Shown piece by piece: positions 50,169 to 58,049 of a stretch of 64,000 bases of DNA. The DNA is from BQOK01 sp048388525. GTDB lineage: Bacteria > Bacillota > Clostridia > Oscillospirales > Ruminococcaceae. Position numbers and translations under genes: made by a program. The stretch covers positions 1 through 64,000 of the forward strand of contig NZ_DBGCTQ010000004.1 of assembly GCF_048388525.1 (NCBI RefSeq), in the 5' to 3' direction. Each line of letters opens with the position of its first letter. Positions within the stretch are counted from its first letter, which is position 1. The notes under the pieces were generated by a model that worked only from the letters and a program-made list of their open reading frames with translations, had not been told where the DNA came from and made no database searches.

Positions 50169-50840
50169 TTACTCCACCATATATCCCAGGTTCTTTTTTG
50201 TGGTGATAAAATCCGGCAGGCCCAAATCCTCCAGGGTTTTGCGCAGCCGCGCCACATTCACCGTCAGGGTGTTGTCGTCAATAAAGCTGTCGGTGGCCCA
50301 CAGCCGTTCCATAATGGCGCTGCGGGGCACCACCCGTCCCTTTTGCTCCAGCAGCAGCTGCAGAATGCGGAACTCGTTTTTGGTGAGCTCGGCGCTCTGC
50401 CCCCCATAGCTCAGCCGGCCGGACGCAGTGTCCAGAATGGCCCCTTTATGCTGCAGCAGCGCCGTGGCCCCGGCAAAATCGTAGCTGCGGCGCAAAAGCG
50501 CCGCCACCTTGGCGGTAAGCACGTTCAGATCAAAAGGCTTGGCAATAAAATCGTCCGCGCCCTGGTTCATGGCCAGCACGATGTTCATGTTGTCCGCCGC
50601 GCTCGACAAAAACACGATGGGCGCTTTCGAGACCTTGCGGATCTCGCCGCACCAGTGGTAGCCGTTATAAAAGGGCAGGCCGATGTCCAGCAGCACCAGC
50701 TGGGGGCTGGCGGCGGCAAACTCCGCCGTCACATTGGAAAAATCCCGGGCGCACACCGCCCGGTACCCCCACCCTTCCAGGTGCTTTTGCAGCGCCCCGG
50801 CAATTACAGGGTCATCCTCCACAATAAAAATGGTATACAA
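50169..50840 (-). CDS. BceR-like response regulator
   Basis: 223 residues from TTG 50840 with AAGGAG seven bases upstream. Receiver: IVEDDPVI, LVLLDIGLPFYNGY (phospho-Asp 53 region), FLSSAADN and AKPFDLNVL. C-terminal OmpR-type winged helix with LTKNEFRILQLLLEQKGRVVPR and NTLTVNVARLRKTLEDLGL. It is expected to bind the TTACA-N4-TGTAA box at 49117-49130. Confidence 0.95.
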   Translation of the reverse strand: MYTIFIVEDDPVIAGALQKHLEGWGYRAVCARDFSNVTAEFAAASPQLVLLDIGLPFYNGYHWCGEIRKVSKAPIVFLSSAADNMNIVLAMNQGADDFIAKPFDLNVLTAKVAALLRRSYDFAGATALLQHKGAILDTASGRLSYGGQSAELTKNEFRILQLLLEQKGRVVPRSAIMERLWATDSFIDDNTLTVNVARLRKTLEDLGLPDFITTKKNLGYMVE

Positions 50841-50902
50841 GACCTCTCTCCTTTCCCGCTGCCCGCATCTCCGTACTTTCCGCTTCCAATCCTTCCACTT
50901 TT

Positions 50903-51018
50903 GTGCACTTCCGTTTTTCCGCAAAAGTGCTCCCTGTTGCGGTTCGGTTTTTCTGCATCTGTGTACTTCCGCTTTCCCATAAAATCGCCCCCTGTTGTAG
51001 TTCTGTTTTCCTACATCA
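50903..51018. repeat. Two diverged 58-bp tandem units
   Basis: 50903-50960 and 50961-51018 align end to end without gaps with about three quarters of bases identical; both start GTG(C/T)ACTTCCG and contain CCCTGTTG and TTCTGTTTTTC-type stretches. They sit between the response-regulator gene and the stop of the peroxiredoxin-like gene, where the promoter of the regulator should be. Confidence 0.6.
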
Positions 51019-51107
51019 GGGGGCCGTTTGTCTATTGTCCGTTTTTACCGGGGCTGTTCAATCCGGCCCGCCCCGATTTTTAAAACGCGGCTCCGCTCAA
51101 AAACACT

Positions 51108-52094
51108 TCAATTCCCGGGGCCGAACCCCAGCGCGGCAAGATCCACCCCTTTTTCTCCCTGTTTCCTCCCCCCCGGCAGCGCAGCCAGCGGGTCCTCTCC
51201 GGGGACCGCGGGCCGCTGGGGGGCCTTCGGCTCCTCCGGCAGGTCCAGCAGCGCCTTCCACAATTCCTCTTCCCCGGCCGGGGCCTGCCCCAGGCCAGCC
51301 TGCGGCTCATCAAAATCCCCGGCCTCGGGCGGCGCATAAAATTGTGTCTCTCCCGCGGCGTCGGCCGGTCCAAACTCCGCAAAAAAATCTGTTTCCCCGT
51401 CCGCGGCAGGCAGGTCCGGCTGGGGGCCGCCTTGTGCCGCGGCTGCCGGCTCTGCGCCCGGCAGCTCCACGGCCACTTCCACCACCTCCGCGGCAGCGGG
51501 CGCCCGGGGGCGCAGGGCGCCCCCGGCAAGCCAATCCGGCCGAATGCTGGGCAGCAGCTCCGCTGCCACCCGCTGCATGGCCTCGCAGTCCGCCGGCAGG
51601 TCGGTCAGGCTGCTGCCGTAGTGCGCAAACAGCACACGCCCCTTGGGGGCCACCAACAAGGTCAGTGGCAGCTGCTGGGGCTCGTTTTTCGCGCTGGAAA
51701 ACCCCTGCCGCTTCGCGGCTTTCAATATCTTCAGCGCTTCCAGCGAATAACTTTTCAGCTTGCTGCTCTCCTCCGGCACCGCGAAAAAGCGGTAGAGCAC
51801 CCCCTCTGCGTCACAGATCAGCTGGTAGGGCATCGCCCCTTCGGGGATGGCGTTTGCGATCACATGGGGGCGGGTGCGCACCACGCAGGCCAGCCGCGCG
51901 CTGCGCAGCTCCTCTGCCGTTTCGATGTACCGCATGATATAATTGCGGGTGATGGGGTGCCCAAAGTTGCGCAGAAACACAAAAAATACCGGCTTCTCGC
52001 CCTCCAGCAGCTCGTAAAAGCTCTGCTGGGGCCGGTAGGGGGTATCGTAGCGGAATTCCGGGATCACCGACCCGGCGTGCAGCCGTCTTGCCAT
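51108..52094 (-). CDS. Peroxiredoxin-like protein lacking active-site cysteines, with long disordered tail
   Basis: 328 residues from ATG 52094 with AAAGGAG upstream. Residues 1-190 look like an AhpC/TSA_2-type thioredoxin fold: PVFFVFLRNFGHPITRNYIM (near 35-54), where active relatives have F-x-RNFG-C-x-x-C. Here the Cys pair is replaced by H and T, so redox catalysis is unlikely. LTLLVAPKGRVLFAHYG and LPADCEAMQRV follow. From about 200 to the end the chain is rich in Ala, Pro, Glu and Gly and probably disordered. It may bind a partner rather than reduce a substrate. Confidence 0.65.
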   Translation of the reverse strand: MARRLHAGSVIPEFRYDTPYRPQQSFYELLEGEKPVFFVFLRNFGHPITRNYIMRYIETAEELRSARLACVVRTRPHVIANAIPEGAMPYQLICDAEGVLYRFFAVPEESSKLKSYSLEALKILKAAKRQGFSSAKNEPQQLPLTLLVAPKGRVLFAHYGSSLTDLPADCEAMQRVAAELLPSIRPDWLAGGALRPRAPAAAEVVEVAVELPGAEPAAAAQGGPQPDLPAADGETDFFAEFGPADAAGETQFYAPPEAGDFDEPQAGLGQAPAGEEELWKALLDLPEEPKAPQRPAVPGEDPLAALPGGRKQGEKGVDLAALGFGPGN

Positions 52095-52150
52095 CGTGGG
52101 AACCTCTCCTTTTTTGCTTTTCTTCTTCTATTCTACACGTTCCGTGCGGT

Positions 52151-52179
52151 GTGTCAATGCGCTGCAAATATGTTATAAT
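52151..52179 (+). promoter_or_regulatory. Promoter of the LUD gene
   Basis: GTGTCA (52151-52156), 17-base spacer, TATAAT (52174-52179), about 33 bases before the start codon. Confidence 0.7.
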
Positions 52180-52212
52180 GGAATCAAGACAATTTCCAAA
52201 GGAGGGAATTTT

Positions 52213-52848
52213 ATGCACCAGGCAATTGAACAGATCCTGGAAAAGCGCATTCGGCGCACCATGGACGCCCTGCGCGCAAACAACATGGAGGCTTATTATG
52301 TAAAGACCGCAGCCGAGGTGCGCGCTTTTGTGGAGCAGCTGGTGCCCGCGGGGGCCACCGTTTCCAACGGCGGCAGCGTAAGCCTTGCCGAAACCGGCGT
52401 CATGGAGCTGCTCGCCGGCGGCCGCTACCATTACCTGGACCGCAGCAAGGTACAGGGCGACGAGCTGGCCGCCCTGTACCGGCAGGTGTTCAGTGCCGAC
52501 TGGTATTTTGCCAGCGCCAACGCCGTGACCGAAGCGGGCGAGATCTACAACGTGGACGGCAACGCCAACCGGGTGGCCGCCATCACCTTTGGGCCAAAAA
52601 ACGTGCTGCTGGTGGTGGGCTGCAACAAGCTGGTAAAGGATATGCCCGCCGCCGAAGATCGGGTACGCCAGATCGCGGCCCCCGCCAACACCGCGCGCCT
52701 TGGCTGCAAAACGCCCTGCGCCGTGACCGGCAAATGTGAGGACTGCCACAGCCCCGGCCGCATCTGCTGCACCGCCGTGGTGCACCGCTACCAGCGGGAG
52801 CAGGGCCGCATCAAGGTGTTGCTGGTGGGCGAGCCATTGGGCTTTTAA
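52213..52848 (+). CDS. LUD domain protein (LutC/YkgG-like)
   Basis: 211 residues from ATG 52213 with GGAGG upstream. The LUD fold: ATVSNGGSVSLAETGVMELL (near 47-66), DWYFASANAVTEAGEIYNVDGNANRVAAITFGPKNVLLVVG (near 97-137), both diagnostic for the lactate-utilisation YkgG/LutC family. The C-terminal Cys-rich stretch CKTPCAVTGKCEDCHSPGRICC may bind a metal or Fe-S cluster. LutA and LutB are not adjacent, so a role in lactate oxidation is uncertain. A terminator follows. Confidence 0.88.
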   Translation: MHQAIEQILEKRIRRTMDALRANNMEAYYVKTAAEVRAFVEQLVPAGATVSNGGSVSLAETGVMELLAGGRYHYLDRSKVQGDELAALYRQVFSADWYFASANAVTEAGEIYNVDGNANRVAAITFGPKNVLLVVGCNKLVKDMPAAEDRVRQIAAPANTARLGCKTPCAVTGKCEDCHSPGRICCTAVVHRYQREQGRIKVLLVGEPLGF

Positions 52849-52872
52849 GCCTGCACACATTCCCTGATCGCC

Positions 52873-52915
52873 AAAGGGCGGGGCTTCCCTTCCGGGAGGC
52901 CCCGCCCCTTTTTCC
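52873..52915 (+). terminator. Terminator after the LUD gene
   Basis: GGGCGGGGCTTCCC pairs with GGGAGGCCCCGCCC around the loop TTCC, followed by CTTTTT. Confidence 0.85.
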
Positions 52916-53134
52916 AAAGATCCCGCCTTGCCGTCTGCAGCCAATCAAAACCTACCGTCCGGCAGGTGGGTGCCCTGTGCCCGGTTTCGCGCTCCCTGCG
53001 TCCGCCGTGTCCCGCGCATGCGCGGGGGCGGGAGGTCTGCAATCCGCCGGGCAACGGCGGGCTCCCTTTGATTGATTAGTAGGATTATATCAAGCCGCAA
53101 CAAATCGAACAAGGCAGGAAGGAAACGCCGCTCT

Positions 53135-53458
53135 TTACTGCTCGATGTCGAAGAACTCCCGCAGGCGCTTTTCGAACATGTTGCTCACCTCGTAAAGCTC
53201 CTCGTCGTCCTCCACAATGTCCAAAAACTCGCCCTCCTGGTCCTCGCCCACCTTCATCAGGACCAGCTCCAGATCCGCTTCCAGCATCTCCTCTTCATTT
53301 TCCACATAGGGCACAAGCGCCATATAGCGGCTGCCCTTGTGGTCGGCCGAGTCAATCACCTCGAACACATGCTCTTTGCCCTCCTCATCCTCCAGCGTAA
53401 TGAGGTCGGGTTCGTATTCCTCCTGCTGCCCGGGCAGCGGGGTCTTTTTTTCAGCCAT
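53135..53458 (-). CDS. DUF1292 family protein
   Basis: 107 residues, strongly acidic, from ATG 53458 with AAGGAGAAC upstream. ITLEDEEGKEHVFEVIDSADHKGSRYMALVPYVE and LMKVGEDQEGEFLDIVEDDEELYEVSNMFEKRL match DUF1292, a small Firmicute family often beside DUF965/YrrK genes and of unknown role. Here it stands alone. Confidence 0.9.
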   Translation of the reverse strand: MAEKKTPLPGQQEEYEPDLITLEDEEGKEHVFEVIDSADHKGSRYMALVPYVENEEEMLEADLELVLMKVGEDQEGEFLDIVEDDEELYEVSNMFEKRLREFFDIEQ

Positions 53459-53602
53459 GTCGTTCTCCTTTTCCGGGGGCCGCCTGCGGCCGTATTCTTT
53501 TTTTCAGTATAGCGTGTTTTTGCGCCTGCGTCAATTGCCAAACCCGCAATTTTACAGCTGAAAGTTTTCCCTCTTCACATGCTATTTTCTCCCGGAATGT
53601 GC

Positions 53603-53608
53603 TATAAT
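53603..53608 (+). promoter_or_regulatory. Extended -10 promoter of the cyclophilin gene
   Basis: TGC-TATAAT, with TATAAT at 53603-53608. The transcript would have a leader of about 120 bases with a GC-rich stem (GCCGCC...GGCGGC) near 53650-53672. Confidence 0.6.
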
Positions 53609-53740
53609 ATAAGTTAACATCATTGCATTTTTGCCCAGCCGCCCGCGGCTGGCCGCCGCCTTTGCGGCGGCTTTTCCCCGTTCCCATCCAGGGGCCGGTC
53701 CGCGGTGCGGCCGTTAAAAAACAAAAAAGGAGAAACCGCA

Positions 53741-54475
53741 TTGCGCAGAGTTCTGTCCCTTATCGTATGCCTGGCGGTGTGCGCCTGTGCCCTGGCCGGC
53801 TGCGGCGGCGCCGAAAGCGGCGCCCCAACAAAAAAAGAGGTCAAACGGCAGGCGGTGGAAAGCACCGAGCTGCAATTCCAGCCCCCGTCCGAGGGGGATC
53901 CCATCGCTGTTTTCAGCACCAGTCTGGGCGAGGTGCGCGCGGTGCTCTATCCACAATACGCGCCCATGGCAGTGGAAAACTTCACTGGTCTGGCCCGGCA
54001 GGGCTACTTCGACGGTACCAGTTTCCACCGGGTGCTCTATGGCTTTGTGGTGCAGGGCGGCGATGCCGGCGGCACAGGCACCGGGGGTGCCTCCATTTGG
54101 AACAACGAGCCCTTCGCCCCCGAAGTTTCAACCTCGCTGCGCCACTACCCGGGCGCGCTGTGCGCCGCCAAAAGCCCGGAGAGCGAGCGCTCCATCCTGA
54201 GCCAGTTCTATTTTGTGCAGGCGCTGCCTCAAACGCTGGAGAGTGAGCTGCAGGCCCAGCTGGAGGCCGCCGGCACCTCTGAGGCGGTCCTCAGCGCCTA
54301 CAACGCCGCTGGCGGGCTGCCTTATCTCGATTATACCGACACAGTGTTCGGCCAGGTGTACCAGGGCATGGAAGTCGTCGACGCCATCGCGCTGGTGGAG
54401 GTGGATGAAAACGGCAAACCGGCCGAGGATGTGCTGATTAACAGCGTCACCATCAGCACCTACACAGCCTCTTAA
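53741..54475 (+). CDS. Cyclophilin-type peptidyl-prolyl isomerase lipoprotein
   Basis: 244 residues from TTG 53741 with AAGGAG upstream. Signal peptide with lipobox LAGC (C21 region). PPIase domain: GEVRAVLYPQYAPMAVENFTGLARQGYFDGTSFHRVLYGFVVQGGD, with catalytic FHRV and VQGGD, and near the end FGQVYQGMEVVDAIALVEVD. It folds exported proteins at the cell surface. The insert between these parts (about 150-205) is longer than in small cyclophilins. Confidence 0.93.
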   Translation: MRRVLSLIVCLAVCACALAGCGGAESGAPTKKEVKRQAVESTELQFQPPSEGDPIAVFSTSLGEVRAVLYPQYAPMAVENFTGLARQGYFDGTSFHRVLYGFVVQGGDAGGTGTGGASIWNNEPFAPEVSTSLRHYPGALCAAKSPESERSILSQFYFVQALPQTLESELQAQLEAAGTSEAVLSAYNAAGGLPYLDYTDTVFGQVYQGMEVVDAIALVEVDENGKPAEDVLINSVTISTYTAS

Positions 54476-54500
54476 GCGCCGTGCTGTGCACGGCGCACAG

Positions 54501-54546
54501 CGGGAAGGAGCTTTTTGCCGGCCGGCAAAAAGCTCCTTCCCGTTTT
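54501..54546. terminator. Perfect 42-bp palindrome acting as terminator
   Basis: 54501-54542 is an exact palindrome with 21-bp arms and no loop, containing CTTTTTGCCGGCCGGCAAAAAG at its centre region, followed by TTTTC. It lies 26 bases after the cyclophilin stop; a smaller hairpin (GCGCCGTG...CACGGCGC) precedes it at 54476-54496. Confidence 0.85.
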
Positions 54547-54693
54547 CTGTCCCACGCCTTGGCTGGTCCGCGTGTGGGGCGGCCGCTCTGCTTTCTTCGG
54601 TTCCCTTTTCCATTTAATATTTATTTCAAACGGTTTTCGTGCTATAATAACCCTAAATGTCAAAAGTCTGCAAGGCAACGAGGGGGGATCGCC

Positions 54694-56259
54694 ATGGCAA
54701 TGCAGCGCGTGCGCAAGGCCCGCCGCAAGCTTGGGCGGGGGCTTTTAACCCGCACGTTTTTCTTTGTGGTGCTGCTGGCGCTGCAGATCCTTATGGTCTG
54801 CGGCATCACCTGGGCACTGGGGCGCTACTCGGCCGTCGCCTACATGTTCCTCATGGCATTCAGCGTGCTCGCCGTGGTGACCCTGCTGGACAAGGACCGC
54901 ATCAATCCGGTATACAAGCTCATGTGGGTCACCATCATCACAATGATGCCGCCCATGGGCGCTTTGTTTTATCTGTTCTGGGGCCACCGGAACACAGGCA
55001 ACCGCCACGCCCGCCGTATGGAGGGCATTTCCGGCCGCATCACCCATACCCTGCCCCAGGACCCTGAACCGCTTCGCCGCCTGCGCCTGGCCGATCAGGG
55101 CCTTGCCCGCAGCGCCCAGTACCTGATTCAAAATGCCGGTGCCCCCCTTTACGCCGATACCATGAGCGAGTATTACGCCTGGGGGCAGGACTTTTTCCCC
55201 CGCTTTCTTGAGGAACTGAAAAAGGCCGAGCACTTTATTTTTATGGAGTATTTTATCCTGAAGCCCGGCTATATGTGGGACACCACCCTGGAGCTGCTCA
55301 AGGAAAAGGCCGCCGCCGGGGTGGACGTGCGCCTCTTGTACGACGCTTTCGGCTGCATGTTCACCCTGCCCGAGGATTATTACCAGGACCTGCGGGAGGC
55401 GGGCATCCAATGCTATCGGTTTGCGCCGCCCCGCTTTTCGCCCTATATGGCCGATTACACCATGCTCAACCACCGGGATCACCGCAAGATCGCTGTAATC
55501 GACGGCAATGTGGGCTTTACCGGCGGGCTGAATTTTGCCGATGAGTACATCAACCGCAAAAAACGGTTCGGTGTTTGGAAGGATACCGGCCTCATGCTCA
55601 AGGGCAGCGGTGTGCACAGTCTCACCTCCCTCTTCCTGGAAATGTGGGATTTTACTGCCGGCACCACCAGCGATCCGTCCCAATATGCCCCCACCCTGCG
55701 CTATTCGGCCGACGGGCTGGTACAGCCCTATGGCGACAGCCCCCTGGACGAGGAGAGCGTGGCCGAAAACGTCTATTTCAACATCCTGCACCAGGCTACC
55801 AATTATGTGTACATCGCCACCCCTTACCTTGTGGTGGACAACGAGATGATCACCAGCCTGCGCCTGATCGCCAAAAGCGGGGTGGATGTGCGCATCCTTA
55901 CCCCGGGCATCCCGGACAAGTGGTATGTGTACTGGGTAACACAGAGCTATTACCCGGTGCTGTTGGAAGCGGGGGTGCGCATTTACGAGTACACTCCCGG
56001 TTTCATCCACGCCAAAATGTACGTTTCGGATGACAAGACCGCCGTGGTGGGCAGCGCCAACATGGATTACCGCAGCCTTTACCTCCACTTCGAAAACTGC
56101 TGTTCCTTCTACGGCGGGCAGATGGTGCAGGATGTCCGGCATGACCTGGAAGAGTGCATGGCGGTGAGCCACGAGGTCACATTGGACGACGCGCGCAGCA
56201 CCCCGCTGTTCAAGCGCCTGTTCCAGGTGGTGCTGCGCCTGTTTGCGCCGCTGCTGTAA
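54694..56259 (+). CDS. cls: Cardiolipin synthase
   Basis: 521 residues from ATG 54694 with GAGGGGGG upstream. Two N-terminal helices (about 22-65), a short linker with FWGHRNTGNR, then two phospholipase-D HKD motifs: H263-x-K265 within HRDHRKIAVIDGNVGFTGG and H439-x-K441 within HAKMYVSDDKTAVVGSANMD. It joins two phosphatidylglycerol molecules, or phosphatidylglycerol and a related lipid, at the inner membrane. Confidence 0.96.
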   Translation: MAMQRVRKARRKLGRGLLTRTFFFVVLLALQILMVCGITWALGRYSAVAYMFLMAFSVLAVVTLLDKDRINPVYKLMWVTIITMMPPMGALFYLFWGHRNTGNRHARRMEGISGRITHTLPQDPEPLRRLRLADQGLARSAQYLIQNAGAPLYADTMSEYYAWGQDFFPRFLEELKKAEHFIFMEYFILKPGYMWDTTLELLKEKAAAGVDVRLLYDAFGCMFTLPEDYYQDLREAGIQCYRFAPPRFSPYMADYTMLNHRDHRKIAVIDGNVGFTGGLNFADEYINRKKRFGVWKDTGLMLKGSGVHSLTSLFLEMWDFTAGTTSDPSQYAPTLRYSADGLVQPYGDSPLDEESVAENVYFNILHQATNYVYIATPYLVVDNEMITSLRLIAKSGVDVRILTPGIPDKWYVYWVTQSYYPVLLEAGVRIYEYTPGFIHAKMYVSDDKTAVVGSANMDYRSLYLHFENCCSFYGGQMVQDVRHDLEECMAVSHEVTLDDARSTPLFKRLFQVVLRLFAPLL

Positions 56260-56314
56260 ACCGCGCCTTCCGGCCTGCGCCGGGGCCGATCAAACATAAG
56301 AGGAGTTTTTGCAT

Positions 56315-56719
56315 ATGCGCATCGTTGTGATCGACGGCCAGGGCGGCGGCTTTGGCCGCGCCCTGATCGAAAAGCTGCGGGCTGCGGGCTGCCGGCAGGA
56401 GATCATTGCCGTGGGCACCAACGCCATGGCCACCAGCGCCATGCTGAAAGCGGGCGCCACCGCGGGCGCCACCGGCGAAAATGCCGTTATTGTGAATGCG
56501 GGCCGGGCGGACGTGCTGGCCGGCCCGCTGGGCCTTGTCATGGCAAACAGCCTGCTCGGCGAGTGCAGCCCCGCCATGGCCCTGGCCGTGGCAAACAGCA
56601 CCGCGCAAAAGGTCCTCATCCCCGCCGGCAAGTGCGGCGCCGCAATCGCGGGGCTGCCGGAGCTGCCCCTGGCCGACTACATTGCCGACGCCGCCAAAAA
56701 AATCCTGGCGCTGCTGTGA
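56315..56719 (+). CDS. DUF3842 family protein
   Basis: 134 residues from ATG 56315 with GAGGAG upstream. RIVVIDGQGGGFGRALIEKLR is a Rossmann-like opening; VGTNAMATSAMLKAGATAGATGENAVIVNAGRADVLAGPLG covers the core. DUF3842 is a small Firmicute family with predicted nucleotide-binding fold and no known reaction. A 17-bp terminator follows. Confidence 0.88.
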   Translation: MRIVVIDGQGGGFGRALIEKLRAAGCRQEIIAVGTNAMATSAMLKAGATAGATGENAVIVNAGRADVLAGPLGLVMANSLLGECSPAMALAVANSTAQKVLIPAGKCGAAIAGLPELPLADYIADAAKKILALL

Positions 56720-56731
56720 CCCGCAGACAAG

Positions 56732-56781
56732 ATACCAAAAGCCCGGCCCGCTGCGTTTGCAGCCGGCCGGGCTTTTGGTAT
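56732..56781. terminator. Terminator after DUF3842
   Basis: 17-bp arms (56732-56748 and 56765-56781) with AAAA/TTTT near the base, loop of 16 bases. It can serve both the DUF3842 gene and the minus-strand gene beyond. Confidence 0.85.
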
Positions 56782-56856
56782 GCTCTTCCAATAAAAAGCA
56801 GCTTCAAACGCATCTTCATCCACCCCGGGGCGCGGGCGGGCCCAAACGGTCCTCCC

Positions 56857-57204
56857 CTATTTCAAGGGCCTCTGTGCAGGGTTTGGGGCCGCCTGCCCGG
56901 AGGATTGTTTTGCTTTTTTGTGCTGATGCCCCAGCTGGTGCACATACACCGACTGCCCCGCCACCAGAATGCCCTGCACAATGGCTGTGAACCCTGCGGT
57001 GGCCCATTCCTGCAAGGTGGCCGGCGCAGTGGTCGAAATCACCCACAGCAGCGCTAAAAACACCCCAAACGCCCCCAGCAGCAGCGGAATTAATGAATCC
57101 GGTACCTCCCGGCTGCGCTTGAGCGCGCTCCCCACCAGATACAGCACCGCCACCAGAAGCATCAGCTCCGGCCGGATATACCCTTCCAGCAATTCCATCC
57201 CCAC
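56857..57204 (-). CDS. Phage-type holin family membrane protein
   Basis: 115 residues from GTG 57204 (alternative ATG 57198). Three hydrophobic segments (about 12-30, 41-60 and 68-90) and a basic C-terminal tail with HQHKKAKQ. ELLEGYIRPELMLLVAVLYLVGSALKRS resembles holins of the Firmicute phage/BhlA-like groups. No lysin or other phage gene is near, so it may be a domesticated holin or a remnant. Confidence 0.7.
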   Translation of the reverse strand: MGMELLEGYIRPELMLLVAVLYLVGSALKRSREVPDSLIPLLLGAFGVFLALLWVISTTAPATLQEWATAGFTAIVQGILVAGQSVYVHQLGHQHKKAKQSSGQAAPNPAQRPLK

Positions 57205-57387
57205 GCGCAGCGCCCCTCTCCGAGTCTCTTCTTTTCAGGATATGAGGCGCCCGCGGAGGTTATGCCGCAGGGCGGCCTGCCCTGCGGTCAGCGCCGCTTT
57301 TGCTGCGGCGCGGCAGTACTGTATTTTTAAGCGCAGCGCAAAGAAAAGCGCCGCCCGGCAAAACAGGGCGGCACAGCACAAGATAGA

Positions 57388-57906
57388 TCATTGGGGGAAC
57401 ATCCCGCTCTCCACGCGGCTTCGGATATATTCCTCCACCTCGTCCACCGGGATCTCCAGCGCCACGGCAAGCTCGCCGTGCAAAAGGCCCTCGGCCCGCT
57501 TCATATACTCCTGGTCGGTCTTGCCCGGTTTTTTACCACTGCCCACCAGGGCCTGGTTTTTGCTGTACACACTTTTGATCAGCTGTACCAGGTCGGCGCA
57601 CTCGTGGGTATTCAGGGTGGCGCGGTATTTCTCCGCCAGAGCGCGGGGATCCAGCCCCTGGCTGCTCTCCTCCTTGATCTGGGGGATCTGTTCGATCAAT
57701 GCCTCGGCCTCCGCCCGCGTGAGCACCGGCCGCATGAACACCTCGGTCTCCACCGGGATATAGATAAAACCGGAACCATACAGCGGCGCAAGCTTGTAAT
57801 ACAGCCGCTCCTTATCCCCCGAAGAGAGGTGGGCCGCCGGGGCCACATCCTCCACCCGGCACACGCCGGTATTGCCGTACACGATCAATTCACCTTTGCA
57901 GAACAT
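57388..57906 (-). CDS. CarD-like transcription regulator
   Basis: 172 residues from ATG 57906 with AAGGAG upstream. The CarD/TRCF RNA-polymerase interaction domain covers residues 1-70 (FCKGELIVYGNTGVCRVEDV, YYKLAPLYGSGFIYIPVET), the rest is helical, with LIKSVYSKNQALVGSGKKPGKTDQEYMKRAEGLLHGELAVAL as the family C-terminal signature. It binds the polymerase beta subunit and modulates promoter opening. A TTACAT-N18-TATAAT promoter (minus-strand -10 at 57989-57984) lies just upstream. Confidence 0.93.
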   Translation of the reverse strand: MFCKGELIVYGNTGVCRVEDVAPAAHLSSGDKERLYYKLAPLYGSGFIYIPVETEVFMRPVLTRAEAEALIEQIPQIKEESSQGLDPRALAEKYRATLNTHECADLVQLIKSVYSKNQALVGSGKKPGKTDQEYMKRAEGLLHGELAVALEIPVDEVEEYIRSRVESGMFPQ

Positions 57907-58049
57907 CTTTCGCTCCTTCCGCCTCGCTTGCCTGCGCGCCGGGGCCAGTGCCCGCGCGTTCTTTTGATCTTGCATATGCTTCTATTATAGCACAGTCCAG
58001 GGGCAAAATGTAAGCCAAAAGGATAACAAAACCCTGCGCGGCCCGCCCT

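Noticed and set aside
56857..57204. A prophage around the holin-like gene
   Set aside because: No integrase, terminase, portal, tail or lysin gene and no att-like repeats were seen within 10 kb.
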